The notes under the pieces are model-generated. The model did no database searches. It was not told the DNA's origin and was given only the letters and a program-made list of their open reading frames with translations. The position numbers were made by a program, and so were the translations under genes. Of a DNA stretch of 64,000 nt, positions 18,317 through 27,278 are shown one piece after another; positions within the stretch are counted from its first letter, which is position 1, and each line of letters starts with the position of its first letter. Location of the stretch: positions 2,542,001 to 2,606,000 of the forward strand of contig NZ_LT629711.1 of the NCBI RefSeq assembly GCF_900104525.1. Direction: 5' to 3'. The stretch is from Pedococcus dokdonensis (GTDB lineage Bacteria > Actinomycetota > Actinomycetes > Actinomycetales > Dermatophilaceae).

Positions 18317-19828
18317 TCAGCCGACGCCGAGGACCTCCTTGATCGGGGTGATCGCGAAGTAGATGACGAACAGCGCGGACACCGTCCACAGCAGCGGGTG
18401 GATGACCGAGGCCTTGCCGCGCACCACCTTGATCAGGGTGTACATGACGAAGCCGGCGCCGATGCCCACGGTGATCGAGTAGGTGAACGGCATGAGCACG
18501 ATCGTGAGGAACGCCGGGATGGCGATGTCGAGGTCGTCCCAGTCGATGCCCTTGACCTGCTGCATCATCAGGAAGCCGACGACCACGAGGGCCGGGGTGG
18601 CCGCCTCGTAGGGGACCACCTTGACCAGGGGGGCGAGGAAGGTCGCGAGCAGGAACATCACGCCGGTGACGACCGATGCCAGACCGGTGCGGGCGCCCTC
18701 GCCGACACCGGCGGCGGACTCGATGTAGGACGTGTTCGACGAGACCGAGCCGGCACCACCGGCGATCGCGGCGACCGAGTCGACGAGCAGGATCTTGTCG
18801 GAGTTCGGCGGGTTGCCGTGCTCGTCGAGCAGGCCACCCTCGGCACCGACCGCGACCATCGTGCCCATGGTGTCGAAGAAGTCGGCGAGCAGCAGGGTGA
18901 AGACCAGCAGCAGCGCCGCCACGAAGCCGAGCTTGTCGAACGAGCCGAGCAGGTTGAAGTCGCCGATCAGGGAGAAGTCGGGCACGTCGAGCACCTGGTC
19001 GGGCAGCGCGGGCACGTTCAGGCCCCAGCCGGCCGGGTTGACGAACTTGCCGGTGCCGTCGAACTGGCCGCCGATCTTGCCGATCGCCTCCACGATGATC
19101 GCCAGGACCGTGCCGCCGAGGATGCCGTAGAGGATCGCGGCCTTCACCTTGCGGACCATCATCACGACGATCGCGATGAACCCGATGACGAACACGAGCA
19201 GCGGCCAGCCGTTGAGGTTTCCGCCGATGCCGAGCTCGACCGGGACCGGGCCGGCGCCGGTGCGGCGCACGAAGCCGGCGTCGACCAGGCCGATGATCGT
19301 GATGAACAGGCCGATGCCGACCGAGATCGCGGTCTTCAGCTGGCCCGGGATCGCCTTGAAGACGGCCTGGCGGAAGCCGGTCAGCACGAGCACGAGGATG
19401 ATCACGCCCTCGATGACGATCAGGCCCATGGCGTCGGCCCAGGTCATCTCGGGCAGCTTGGCGATGCCGAAGGTGACGAACGCGTTGAGGCCGAGCCCGG
19501 TGGCGAGCGCGAGCGGGTAGTTCGCGACGATGCCCATGAGCAGCGTCATCACGCCCGCGACGAGGGCCGTGCCCGCGGCGACGAGGGTCTGCGCCTTGAC
19601 GATGTCGCCGCCACCGAGAAAGCTGCCCGAGCCGTCCTGCTGGGTGCCGATGATCAGCGGGTTGAGGACCACGATGTAGGCCATCGTGAAGAACGTGACC
19701 AGACCGCCGCGGACCTCGCGGGAGACGGTCGAGCCACGCTCGGTGATCCGGAAGAAGCCGTCGAGTCCGCCGGCCCGGGCCGGGGAGGGACGTTGCGCCG
19801 CCTTGGGCGGGGATGAGGGCTTGGCCAT
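18317..19828 (-). CDS. NCS2-family purine permease (AzgA/PbuG-like)
   Basis: 503 residues, 12 or more membrane segments, of the guanine/hypoxanthine-adenine permease branch of NCS2 (COG2252), importing purine bases by proton symport. Family features are TVSREVRGGLVTFFTMAYIVVLNP near residue 36 (two parts), ATGLGLNAFVTFG, MGLIVIEGVIILVLVLTG, LLADFFDTMGTMVAVGAEGGLLDE, DSVAAIAGGAGSVSSNTSYIESAAGVGEGARTGLASVVTG (in parts). ATG 19828 (MAKPSSPPKAAQ) is the first methionine giving the normal N-terminus; more upstream frame is non-family. No purine riboswitch is seen in the 54 bases to the DUF2530 gene. Confidence 0.9.
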   Translation of the reverse strand: MAKPSSPPKAAQRPSPARAGGLDGFFRITERGSTVSREVRGGLVTFFTMAYIVVLNPLIIGTQQDGSGSFLGGGDIVKAQTLVAAGTALVAGVMTLLMGIVANYPLALATGLGLNAFVTFGIAKLPEMTWADAMGLIVIEGVIILVLVLTGFRQAVFKAIPGQLKTAISVGIGLFITIIGLVDAGFVRRTGAGPVPVELGIGGNLNGWPLLVFVIGFIAIVVMMVRKVKAAILYGILGGTVLAIIVEAIGKIGGQFDGTGKFVNPAGWGLNVPALPDQVLDVPDFSLIGDFNLLGSFDKLGFVAALLLVFTLLLADFFDTMGTMVAVGAEGGLLDEHGNPPNSDKILLVDSVAAIAGGAGSVSSNTSYIESAAGVGEGARTGLASVVTGVMFLLATFLAPLVKVVPYEAATPALVVVGFLMMQQVKGIDWDDLDIAIPAFLTIVLMPFTYSITVGIGAGFVMYTLIKVVRGKASVIHPLLWTVSALFVIYFAITPIKEVLGVG

Positions 19829-19882
19829 GGGCAGCAGGGTAGGGCCTGCGTGATCCCGAATCGTGAAGGCTACGCTGCCCGG

Positions 19883-20137
19883 ATGGACGAGTCGCAGGAG
19901 CGGGCCCCGGAGCGCACCGCGGAGGAGCTCCAGCCCCTCGCCGTCAGCACCGCCCGGGTCGTCCTCTGGGGTGAGCTCGGCTGGGTCGCGGCACTCGTCG
20001 TGATCCTCGCGGTGCCCGCCCTGCACGAGGGAGAGCGCGACTGGTGGCCCTGGGTCCCGGTCGCCGGGATCCTGCTCGGCCTGCTCGGGTACTCCTACGT
20101 CCGCCGCGGCCGCGGCAACGCCGCCGGCGCCAAGTAG
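19883..20137 (+). CDS. DUF2530 membrane protein
   Basis: 84 residues matching the short actinobacterial DUF2530 family. An acidic, glutamate-rich N-terminus (MDESQERAPERTAEELQPL) is followed by two membrane helices (VVLWGELGWVAALVVILAV and WVPVAGILLGLLGYSYV) separated by a short acidic/aromatic loop (HEGERDWWP), then a basic tail. Function unknown. Divergent from the NCS2 permease, 54 bases away. ATG 19883 is preferred over the open frame from 19850, which adds non-family residues. Confidence 0.75.
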   Translation: MDESQERAPERTAEELQPLAVSTARVVLWGELGWVAALVVILAVPALHEGERDWWPWVPVAGILLGLLGYSYVRRGRGNAAGAK

Positions 20138-20145
20138 CTCCCCCT

Positions 20146-20190
20146 GTCGGCACCGTCGGCACCGTCGGCACCGCCGACACCGCCGACACC
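20146..20190. repeat. Five 9-bp tandem units forming an inverted array
   Basis: GTCGGCACC three times (20146-20172), then GCCGACACC twice (20173-20190); the second set is complementary to the first over GTCGGC/GCCGAC. The array can fold on itself. It lies between convergent DUF2530 and DUF3027 genes and may serve as a terminator. Further GTCGGCG runs continue to about 20215. Confidence 0.65.
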
Positions 20191-20244
20191 GTCGGCGCTG
20201 CGGCGCCGTCGGCGCGGTGGCGCCCTCCTGCGTCAGCGTCGGGC

Positions 20245-20982
20245 TCAGACGAGGTCGTAGGCGATCTCGTCGACGATCGGGGTGCCGGTCATCAGCGGCT
20301 CGACCGGCTCGGCGTCGACCTCGGAGTGGGCGCCGCAGCCGTGGTCAAGGCTCACGACGCGACCGTCGGAGGGAGACCAGGCGTTGGCGCACACGCCGAA
20401 AAAAGACCGGAGTGCACCTGCCATCGGGAGGAAGTAGCCACAGGTCGAGCACGGCGCCGAGGCCTTCTCGGCGACGGCGGCGTGGGGGCCGTTCTCGCCC
20501 TCGTACCAGCGCTGCGCCGCGGCCTCGCGTCCTTCGGCCGACAGGACCCGTTTGCGGCCGAGTCCCAGCTCGTACGCGGCGAGCTCGTCGACCTCCTCGT
20601 CGCCGGTCGCCTCGAACCCGGCCTCCAGCAGCGGGTCGTCCTCCTTGTAGGGGAGCACGTCGCCGGCGCCGAGGTCACCGGGAGCCAGCCGCTCGGCATA
20701 CGGGAGCCACTCGGGTGAGAGCAACGCACCCTCGCCCGGCACGAGGTTGGTCTCGCAGATTGTCGCGGTCTTGCCGCGCGGCACGCGGGCGACGGTGATC
20801 GCCCAGCGCCAGCCCGGGTAGGCGCCGGCGGTGCAGGCGAAGTAGTGCGTGGCCAGCCGCTCGTCTACCATCTCCATGCCGAGGTGGTCCCCGACGGTGC
20901 CGCGCTCGGCGATCGACTCGGCGGCCTCGCGCGCGAGGTCGACGGCTGCGGTCAGGACGGCGTCCGCCTTGAAGGTGGGCAT
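20245..20982 (-). CDS. DUF3027 protein
   Basis: 245 residues of the actinobacterial DUF3027 family, function unknown. Recognisable parts are the N-terminal helix DLAREAAESIAERGTVGDHLG, HYFACTAGAYPGWRWAITVARV, ETNLVPGEGALLSPEWLPYAERL, GDVLPYKEDDPLL, and a C-terminal metal-site-like region with CSTCGYFLPMAGALRSFFGVCANAWSPSDGRVVSLDHGCGAHSE (in parts; paired cysteines suggest zinc). ATG 20982 shares one base with the TGA stop of the cold-shock gene, so the two are coupled. Consistent co-occurrence with a cold-shock protein suggests a nucleic-acid-related role (inference). Confidence 0.8.
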   Translation of the reverse strand: MPTFKADAVLTAAVDLAREAAESIAERGTVGDHLGMEMVDERLATHYFACTAGAYPGWRWAITVARVPRGKTATICETNLVPGEGALLSPEWLPYAERLAPGDLGAGDVLPYKEDDPLLEAGFEATGDEEVDELAAYELGLGRKRVLSAEGREAAAQRWYEGENGPHAAVAEKASAPCSTCGYFLPMAGALRSFFGVCANAWSPSDGRVVSLDHGCGAHSEVDAEPVEPLMTGTPIVDEIAYDLV

Positions 20983-21377
20983 CAGGGCTCGATCTGGTCG
21001 GCGAGGAAGCGCAGGACGGCGGCCAGCTTGGTGGCGTGGTCCTTCTCGGGACGACGGCCGCGACGCAGCGAGTTCGACGCGTTGTCGAGCAGCTTGATGG
21101 CGTCCTCGACGAGCGGCGCGAGGTCCTCGGGGGACTTGCGCGAGGCCTCGCGCTTGCCGGCGCTGACCGTGGGGGCGGCCTCGAGCAGGGTGACCTGCAG
21201 GGCCTGCGTGCCCCGCCGGCCCTCGGCCACGCTGAACTCCACGCGGGTGCCGCCCTTGAGCGTGGACACGCCCTCGGGAAGCGCGTTCGCGTGCAGGAAC
21301 ACGTCGCTTCCGTCGTCGTCGGAGATGAAGCCGAAGCCCTTCTCCGCGTCGTACCACTTGACCTTGCCAGTGGGCAC
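20982..21377 (-). CDS. Cold-shock domain protein with C-terminal helical extension
   Basis: 131 residues. The N-terminal cold-shock domain (about 1-65) has the RNP1-like KGFGFISDDD and RNP2-like DVFLHANAL after KVKWYDAEK, so it binds single-stranded RNA or DNA. The extension, roughly residues 70-131, is charged and helical (LAPLVEDAIKLLDNASNSLRRGRRPEKDH and ATKLAAVLRFLADQIEP) and is found in the longer actinobacterial Csp family. GTG 21377 has a good AGAGGAAG site. Coupled to the DUF3027 gene by a 1-base TGATG overlap. Confidence 0.85.
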   Translation of the reverse strand: MPTGKVKWYDAEKGFGFISDDDGSDVFLHANALPEGVSTLKGGTRVEFSVAEGRRGTQALQVTLLEAAPTVSAGKREASRKSPEDLAPLVEDAIKLLDNASNSLRRGRRPEKDHATKLAAVLRFLADQIEP

Positions 21378-21532
21378 TTGACTTCCTCTTGCCTCGAAAA
21401 GTGTGTGGGGTGCGCCTTTGCGCACTCGCAAGGCTAACGGAGCGGTCCAAATCCTTGTGCCGTATGCCGTCGGGGCCGGCCGCGCGGGAAACCCGGGTGA
21501 CCGCTGTCGGTGGCGTGCGGGAGGATCGACCG

Positions 21533-22852
21533 GTGAGTGAGCAGTCGACGTCGGGGCACGGCATCCGCGAGTTCTGGGCGGCCCTGCCACCTGCCGGGCG
21601 GTGGCTGCTCTCGACGGTGGCGGTGCAGACCCTGGGCCGTGGCCTGACCCTGCCGTTCACGGTGATCTACATCCACGAGGTGCGTGGCATCTCGCTCGAC
21701 CTCGCCGGGTTGCTGATGGCGTTCATCGCGGTGGTCGCGCTGGCGGTGACCGGCCCGGCGGGTGCACTGACCGACCGGCTGGGTGCCCGCACCATGCTGC
21801 TGTGGGCCACGTCGGCGCAGCTCATCGGCTGCGTGGTGCTGGCCTTTGCCACCACGCCCCTGCTGTTCGCCGTCGGCTTCCTGTTCATCGGGTTCAACTT
21901 CGGGGTCTCGTGGCCGGCCTTCAACGCCCTGGTCGCCTCGGTGGTGTCCGGCCAGGCGCGGCAGCAGTACTTCGGCATCAACTTCGCGCTGGTCAACCTG
22001 GGCATCGGGCTCGGCGGCGTGATCGGCGGCCTCTACGCCGACGTCGACGACCCCACGTCGTTCAGCGTGATCTTCCTGGCTGACGCGGCCAGCATGCTGG
22101 TCCCGATCGGGCTGCTGCTGGGGCCGCTGCGCCACGTCCACGGCCGCGCCGACAAGCCTGCCGACGCCGAGGTCGGCGAGGGCTCCTACCTCACCATCCT
22201 ACGCAAGCCGGCTGTGGTGTGGCTGACCCTGCTGACCTTCCTCGGGGTCTTCGTCGGCTACGGCCAGATGGAGGCCGGGTTCCCCGCGTTCGCGCGGCAG
22301 GTCAGCGGTGTCTCGACCGGGGTGATCGGGTTCGCGTTCGCGATCAACACCGCCGTCATCGTCGGGCTCCAGTTCTTCGTGCTGAAGCGGATCAGCGGCA
22401 AGCGGCGCACCCGGGTGCTCCTCGTCATGGTCGCCCTCTGGTCCGTGGCGTGGGTCGTGCTCGGCCTCACCGGGCAGGTCAGCGGCACGTGGGCGGCCTC
22501 CGCGGGCGTGCTGCTCTTCCACGCGCTCTTCGCGCTCGGCGAGACCCTGCTCCAGCCGACCATCCCCGCGATCACCAACGACATGGCGCCCGACCACCTC
22601 CGCGGCCGCTACAACGCGGTCAACGCCGGCGCGTTCCAGGCCGGCACCATCCTGGGGCCGGTCGTCGCCGGGTTCATGCTCAACCACCGGTGGTCGACGG
22701 CGTTCGTGGCGATGATCGTGGCGGGCTGCGCGGTCATGGTGGTGTTGTCACTGACCCTCGAGCGTCGGATCACGCCGTTCGTGAACGGCCTCCAGGAGGA
22801 GGATCAGCCGAGCGCGGCCGGTTCGATCCCCCAGCGGGCCGTCCAGGACTGA
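21533..22852 (+). CDS. MFS transporter (drug:H+ antiporter type)
   Basis: 439 residues, 12 predicted helices. The loop GALTDRLGARTMLL after helix 2 is the conserved MFS motif A. Also visible are QTLGRGLTLPFTVIYIHEVRG in the first helix, FGINFALVNLGIGLGGVIGG in helix 5, and NDMAPDHLRGRYNAVNAGAFQAGTILGP in the C-half. GTG 21533 is preceded by GGGAGG, which decides against the open frame from 21389 that would overlap the cold-shock leader. Its 3' end overlaps the convergent aldose epimerase by 49 bp. Substrate unknown. Confidence 0.82.
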   Translation: MSEQSTSGHGIREFWAALPPAGRWLLSTVAVQTLGRGLTLPFTVIYIHEVRGISLDLAGLLMAFIAVVALAVTGPAGALTDRLGARTMLLWATSAQLIGCVVLAFATTPLLFAVGFLFIGFNFGVSWPAFNALVASVVSGQARQQYFGINFALVNLGIGLGGVIGGLYADVDDPTSFSVIFLADAASMLVPIGLLLGPLRHVHGRADKPADAEVGEGSYLTILRKPAVVWLTLLTFLGVFVGYGQMEAGFPAFARQVSGVSTGVIGFAFAINTAVIVGLQFFVLKRISGKRRTRVLLVMVALWSVAWVVLGLTGQVSGTWAASAGVLLFHALFALGETLLQPTIPAITNDMAPDHLRGRYNAVNAGAFQAGTILGPVVAGFMLNHRWSTAFVAMIVAGCAVMVVLSLTLERRITPFVNGLQEEDQPSAAGSIPQRAVQD

Positions 22853-23733
22853 CCGGGCTCGAGCACGACCAGCCCGTCACCGCTGTTGAAGGCGTTGGCG
22901 GGGCACGACATCGGCTCCACCGCGATGCCGCGCACGCCGTCCACCCAGGAGTCCTTGCCCTTCGCGGTGAAGACCTGCACCCAGTCGAGAGCCGCGTCGC
23001 CCCAGACCGTCACGTCGCCGTGCTCGAGGCCGCCGACGACCACCTGCCAGGCTCCGTCGGGCCGGGTGCGGGTGAGCTCGGTGAAGGCCGTGTCGAGGGC
23101 GGTGTCGCCCAGCGGACGGCGGTCGCGGAAGTCGGTGGCGGTCCGCACCGCTGCCGTCCCGGTCGGGATCAGCTGCTCGTCGACCAGCACCTCGGTCGCA
23201 GCCGGGATGCTCAGCTCGACCGCGGCCAGCGGCGTGGCACCGAGCGCCACGTAGGGGTGCGCCCCGAAGCCGAAGGGTGCCGGCCGGTCGCCGACGTTGG
23301 TCGCGTGCACGCTGACGACCAGACCGTCGCTCTCGAGGACATAGTTGACGCTGAGGTCGAGGATGCCGTCCCACCCCGGTTGGGGATGCAGCCGGGTGCG
23401 CACGGTGAGGGCCGACCAGTCGTCGTCGTGCCAGTGCAGCTGCCAGGTGGCCCACCGCACGAGCCCGTGGCTGGCGTTGTGCAGCGCGGCCTCGCTGAGA
23501 CCGAGCTGGAGCTCGGCACCGCCGAAGGCGTACTTCCCGTCGCGGATCCGGTTGGGCCACGGCATCAGCACCTGACCCCGACCGGCCCGGCATACCTCGT
23601 CCTCGGCGTAGCCGGCCAGGACGTCGGTGCCGTCGACACGGTAGGTGCGCAGGCCGCCGCCGACCTCGACGACGGTGGCCTCCTGGCGCCCCTGTCGGAT
23701 GGTCCACTGCTCGCCGCTGGGGGAGATCGTCAC
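22804..23733 (-). CDS. Aldose 1-epimerase family protein
   Basis: 309 residues, a galactose mutarotase-like enzyme interconverting alpha and beta anomers of aldoses. The family shows as LMPWPNRIRDGKYAFGG, the catalytic-region histidine in NASHGLVRWATWQ, PFGFGAHPYVALG with the second histidine, and the catalytic glutamate region GIAVEPMSCPANAFNSGDGLVVLEPGQS (in parts). GTG 23733 start. Tail-to-tail overlap with the MFS gene. Sugar-specific partners are absent nearby, so the substrate is open. Confidence 0.88.
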   Translation of the reverse strand: MTISPSGEQWTIRQGRQEATVVEVGGGLRTYRVDGTDVLAGYAEDEVCRAGRGQVLMPWPNRIRDGKYAFGGAELQLGLSEAALHNASHGLVRWATWQLHWHDDDWSALTVRTRLHPQPGWDGILDLSVNYVLESDGLVVSVHATNVGDRPAPFGFGAHPYVALGATPLAAVELSIPAATEVLVDEQLIPTGTAAVRTATDFRDRRPLGDTALDTAFTELTRTRPDGAWQVVVGGLEHGDVTVWGDAALDWVQVFTAKGKDSWVDGVRGIAVEPMSCPANAFNSGDGLVVLEPGQSWTARWGIEPAALG

Positions 23734-23767
23734 GCGCTCACGCTAGTGCCCTCCGCCCCTCCGGACC

Positions 23768-23830
23768 GAGGACACGACGCGCCGGCCCGAGGGCTCGATG
23801 ACCGTCGCTGGCCCGGCGTGGCGTGTCCTC
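23768..23830. terminator. Hairpin downstream of the membrane-anchored protein gene
   Basis: GAGGACACG (23768-23776) pairs with CGTGTCCTC (23822-23830), and CGCCGG pairs with CCGGCG further in, with mismatches between. It lies 15 bases beyond the stop of the minus-strand gene at 23845. Probable terminator that also separates it from the aldose epimerase leader. Confidence 0.55.
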
Positions 23831-23844
23831 AGTGCGTGGAGCGT

Positions 23845-24816
23845 TCAGCCCTTGCGGGTCCCGGTGATCATGACCGCCTTGCCGCCGGTCTTCTCGGCGA
23901 CCACCAGCACCGTGTCACCCGCGGTGAGCGCCTGGGTGCGGCCCCTCGTGTCGTCGTCGATGGCGTAGGTCGCGGTGAAGCCGTCGTCGCTCTTGACCGT
24001 CACGGCCGTGTCGGTGGCCTTGGTGACCGACCCGCGCTGCAGCGTCATCACGACGGCCTTGCCGTCCTGCTGCACGGTGAACTCGCCGTGCTGGACGTCG
24101 CCGAGTCCCATCGCACCGCGCATCAGCTGACCCATGCCGTTGCCGCTGCCGTTGCCGAGCCCGTTGCCCATGCCGGGTCGCTCTGGGAGGCCCTTGCCGT
24201 TCCCGTTCCCGTTTCCGTTGCCCTGACCCCGTTGGCCGGGGCCCTGCGGCATCCGGTCGAGCTTGCGCTGCTGGCCCGGGGGCAGCCCCTGACGGTCGTT
24301 GCGCACCCGCTCCATCCGCGGGTGGTCGTCCTGGGAAGCGCGCACGGCCACCAGGGCCACGGTGCCGACCGCACCGAGCACGAGCAGGGCAGTCAGCGCG
24401 CTGGCGACGACCACGGCGATCAGGCCGCCGGTGGTCGAGGTCGCCTGCCGCCACAGCCCGGGCCCCTTCGGCGGCGGACCGCCCGGACCGGCCGGTCCTG
24501 CGGCAGGTGGCCCGGTGGGCGGGGCTGGGGGCTGGCCAGGCGGTGGCCCGGCGGCGGCGGCCTGGGCGCGGGCCGGTCCGGCCGCGGCAGCAGCGGGTCC
24601 GGCCGCCGCGGGTGCCGCTGGGGCGGCGGCTGCCGGCATCGGCTGCGTCGCGGCGGGGATGGCGGCTGTCGGAGCGTCGGCCGGTGGCTGAAGCGGGGTC
24701 GAGGGCTGGGACGCGGTCGCGGCGTCGCCGCCTGCGGCGACGTCCGGCGAGGCGGGTTGCGGCTTTGACGACCCCTTGGGGGTGCGCGGCTTGCTGGGTC
24801 CGGTCGGCTCCGACAT
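23845..24816 (-). CDS. Membrane-anchored low-complexity protein with DUF5666-like C-terminal domain
   Basis: 323 residues. Residues 1-120 are Pro/Ala/Gly-rich and disordered. One transmembrane helix follows (TGGLIAVVVASALTALLVLGAV, in two parts). The outside part has a Gly/Asn repeat (GQGNGNGNGNGKG, then GMGNGLGNGSGNGMG) and a compact C-terminal domain, EFTVQQDGKAVVMTLQRGSV then VTVKSDDGFTATYAIDDDTR and DTVLVVAEKTGGKAVMI, resembling small DUF5666-type beta domains. ATG 24816 has a strong GAGAGGAGG. The frame stays open far upstream only because the opposite strand is coding. Function unknown. Confidence 0.7.
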   Translation of the reverse strand: MSEPTGPSKPRTPKGSSKPQPASPDVAAGGDAATASQPSTPLQPPADAPTAAIPAATQPMPAAAAPAAPAAAGPAAAAAGPARAQAAAAGPPPGQPPAPPTGPPAAGPAGPGGPPPKGPGLWRQATSTTGGLIAVVVASALTALLVLGAVGTVALVAVRASQDDHPRMERVRNDRQGLPPGQQRKLDRMPQGPGQRGQGNGNGNGNGKGLPERPGMGNGLGNGSGNGMGQLMRGAMGLGDVQHGEFTVQQDGKAVVMTLQRGSVTKATDTAVTVKSDDGFTATYAIDDDTRGRTQALTAGDTVLVVAEKTGGKAVMITGTRKG

Positions 24817-24918
24817 GGCGCCTCCTCTCGTTGCCACAAGTGTGCTTGACGAGCCTGTGCGTGGCATGGGAAACGGCTGAGAGTCTGACCGTCCGGCCGA
24901 GGCGACTACCGTGGGGCG

Positions 24919-27273
24919 GTGGCCGCCTCCCCCTCCTCCCGTCGACCGACCGCGCCCCCGGCCGCCGCACCGGCCGCCGCGCCGGCCACTGCGCGGGCCG
25001 CTGGTTCGACCACGCGGACCGGCCCGGCTTCGACGGCACGCTCGATGGCCGACGACGTCCGCGAGCGCACCGACGGTCAGCTGGCCGAGCTGCTGCGTCG
25101 TCGACAGGACCTCGCCCGCCCCGCGCCCGCGGACCTGTCCGCGCTCGCCGCCCGGGCCGGCACCCGAGCGAGCGTGCAACGCGCGGTCGACTCGCTCGAC
25201 CTGGCCCACCTCCAGGTCCTCGAGGCGGCCCTGGCCATGCCGTCGCCGCTCGACGCACCGGTCGTCGCCGCCCTCCTCGGCGTCGCAGCCGACCAGGTCG
25301 AGCCGCTGCTCGACGACCTGTGGGCGCTGGCCCTGCTGTGGCGCAGCCCCGAGGGCCTGCGCGTCGCGCGCACCGTGGCGGAGGTGCTGCCCCACCCGGC
25401 CGGGCTCGGGCCGCGCGCCGCCGACAGCTTCGTCGACGTGCCTGACGAGGAGACGGTCCGCGCCCTCACCCACGACGCACCGGCCGCCGCGCGGGCCATC
25501 CTCGACCGGCTGACCTGGGGCCCGCCACTCGCCGTCCTCCCGCCAGGCACCCCCGATCGGGTGGCCGAGGCAGCGCGCTGGTTGCTCGAGAAGCACCTCG
25601 TGCTGGCCCCCGCGGCCGACCAGCTCGTGCTCCCCCGCGAGGTCGCCCTGGCGCTGCGCCAGGGCCGCAGCCACGCGGCTCCCGCACTGCAGCCGCCGGC
25701 GCTCGTCGGCGCCCACCGCACGGACTCCGAGGTCGACGCCGCCGCCGGGCAGCAGGTCACCGACCTGCTCGCCCTCGTCGACGAGCTCGCCGCCGAGTGG
25801 GGTCTGCGTCCGCCGCGCGTGCTGCGCTCCGGCGGCCTCGCCGTGCGCGACCTCAAGCGGCTGGCCTCGGTGCTCGATGTCACCGAAGCGCGGGCCGCCT
25901 TCGTCGCCGAGCTCGCGTATGCCGCCGGCCTCCTCGCCGACGACGGGTCCCTGGAGCCGTCGTGGGCGCCGACGCCCGCCTACGACGAGTGGCAGCAGCA
26001 CCCCGGCCCTCAGCGCTGGGCGGTCCTCGCCCGCGCCTGGCTGCTCACCACCCGCGCCCCACACCTCGTCGGCACCACCCCCGCGGGCGCGTCGGGCACC
26101 GTCAACGCCCTGGGGCCCGAGGCGCACTGGCCACCGGCCCGGGGCCTGCGCAAGGACGTCGTCGACCAGCTGGCTGCGGCCACACCCAGGCTCGCGCCCG
26201 ACCGCGAGAGCATCGCCACCGCACTGGGCTGGCACCGGCCACGCCGGGTGCCGGCTCGCCTCGACACCGTCGTCGGGGCGGTGCTGGGCGAGGCGGAGTG
26301 GGTCGGTGTCACCGGTCGCGGCGCCATCTCCAGCGCCGGGCGGGCGCTGCTCGACGGGCGGTCCGACACCGACCTCGCCGCTGCCATGCAGCCACACCTG
26401 CCCGAGCCCGTCGAGCACGTCCTGCTGCAGGCCGACCTGACCGCCATCGCCCCCGGCCCGCTGAGCGGTGGGCTGGCCACCTTCATGCGCCTGGTGGCCG
26501 ACGTGGAGTCGCGCGGCGGTGCCACCGTCTACCGGTTCACCCAGGAGTCGGTGCGCCGCTGCCTCGACGCCGGGTGGTCGGCCGACCAGGTGCTCGGCGC
26601 CCTCGGCGACGCCAGCCAGACGCCGGTCCCCCAGCCCCTCGACTACCTCATCCGCGACGTCGCCCGCCGCCACGGACAGGCCCGGGTCGGCGCGATGCGC
26701 GCCTACGTGCGCTGCGACGACGAGGCCACCCTCGGGGCCATGGTGGCCGACCGTGAGCTGAGCCCGCTGCAGCTGCGCAGCATCGCCCCGACGATCCTGG
26801 TGTCCCCCGTGGCCGCCGAGACGGTGCTGGAGTTCTTGCGCGACAACGGTTTTGCGCCGGCGGCCGAGACGCCTGACGGCGGCATCGTCGTCCCCACGAC
26901 CGGCGCCCACCGCACCCCGCAGCAGCGTCGGCCGACGCCGGTGACCGCGCAGACCGTGGACGACGAGCTGGTCACCACCATGGTCGGCGCGCTGCGCGCC
27001 GGCGAGGAGGCCGCGGCATACCAGCGCGAGCAGGTGGCGAGCCGCCCCGGACCCACCCTGCCGAGCACCGACCCGACCACCACCCTCGCCGTGCTGCGGG
27101 ACGCGGCGGCCGACCGTCAGGCGGTGTGGATCGGCTACTCGGATGCCGATGGCCGCACCCAGCGGCTGCTCTTCTACCCCGAGCGGGTCGAGGGGGGACG
27201 CGTGCACGGCACTGCCGACGGCACGGCCCGCACGCTGTCGATCCACCGCGTCACGGGGGCCGTCGCGGGCTGA
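24919..27273 (+). CDS. Helicase-associated protein (XPB/Ssl2-like N-terminal module, WYL-like tail)
   Basis: 784 residues of the actinobacterial family of helicase-C-terminal-domain proteins usually found near the XPB helicase. The middle carries QADLTAIAPGPLSGGLATFMRLVADVESRGGATVYRFTQES (in parts), the typical domain block. The end, VLRDAAADRQAVWIGYSDADGRTQRLLFYPERVEGG (in parts), is WYL-like and may sense a ligand or nucleic acid. No Walker A motif is present, so it is not itself an ATPase. Family starts usually match ADDVRERTDGQLAELLRRR at ATG 25045, so GTG 24919, with an extra Ala/Pro-rich stretch, is uncertain. A DNA-repair partner role for XPB is inferred from neighbourhood. Confidence 0.75.
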   Translation: MAASPSSRRPTAPPAAAPAAAPATARAAGSTTRTGPASTARSMADDVRERTDGQLAELLRRRQDLARPAPADLSALAARAGTRASVQRAVDSLDLAHLQVLEAALAMPSPLDAPVVAALLGVAADQVEPLLDDLWALALLWRSPEGLRVARTVAEVLPHPAGLGPRAADSFVDVPDEETVRALTHDAPAAARAILDRLTWGPPLAVLPPGTPDRVAEAARWLLEKHLVLAPAADQLVLPREVALALRQGRSHAAPALQPPALVGAHRTDSEVDAAAGQQVTDLLALVDELAAEWGLRPPRVLRSGGLAVRDLKRLASVLDVTEARAAFVAELAYAAGLLADDGSLEPSWAPTPAYDEWQQHPGPQRWAVLARAWLLTTRAPHLVGTTPAGASGTVNALGPEAHWPPARGLRKDVVDQLAAATPRLAPDRESIATALGWHRPRRVPARLDTVVGAVLGEAEWVGVTGRGAISSAGRALLDGRSDTDLAAAMQPHLPEPVEHVLLQADLTAIAPGPLSGGLATFMRLVADVESRGGATVYRFTQESVRRCLDAGWSADQVLGALGDASQTPVPQPLDYLIRDVARRHGQARVGAMRAYVRCDDEATLGAMVADRELSPLQLRSIAPTILVSPVAAETVLEFLRDNGFAPAAETPDGGIVVPTTGAHRTPQQRRPTPVTAQTVDDELVTTMVGALRAGEEAAAYQREQVASRPGPTLPSTDPTTTLAVLRDAAADRQAVWIGYSDADGRTQRLLFYPERVEGGRVHGTADGTARTLSIHRVTGAVAG

Positions 27274-27278
27274 GGAGG

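Noticed and set aside
17172..18389. Upstream extension of the DrrB-like permease frame
   Set aside because: It overlaps drrA on the same strand in another frame. The ATGA junction at 17168-17171 defines the real start.
20146..20215. Minisatellite-type iterons as replication origin
   Set aside because: No dnaA boxes (TTATCCACA-like) or AT-rich unwinding region; lies between convergent gene ends.
22804..22852. 49-bp gene overlap as annotation error
   Set aside because: Both the MFS C-terminus and the aldose epimerase C-terminus keep coding character to their stops. A tail-to-tail overlap is acceptable.
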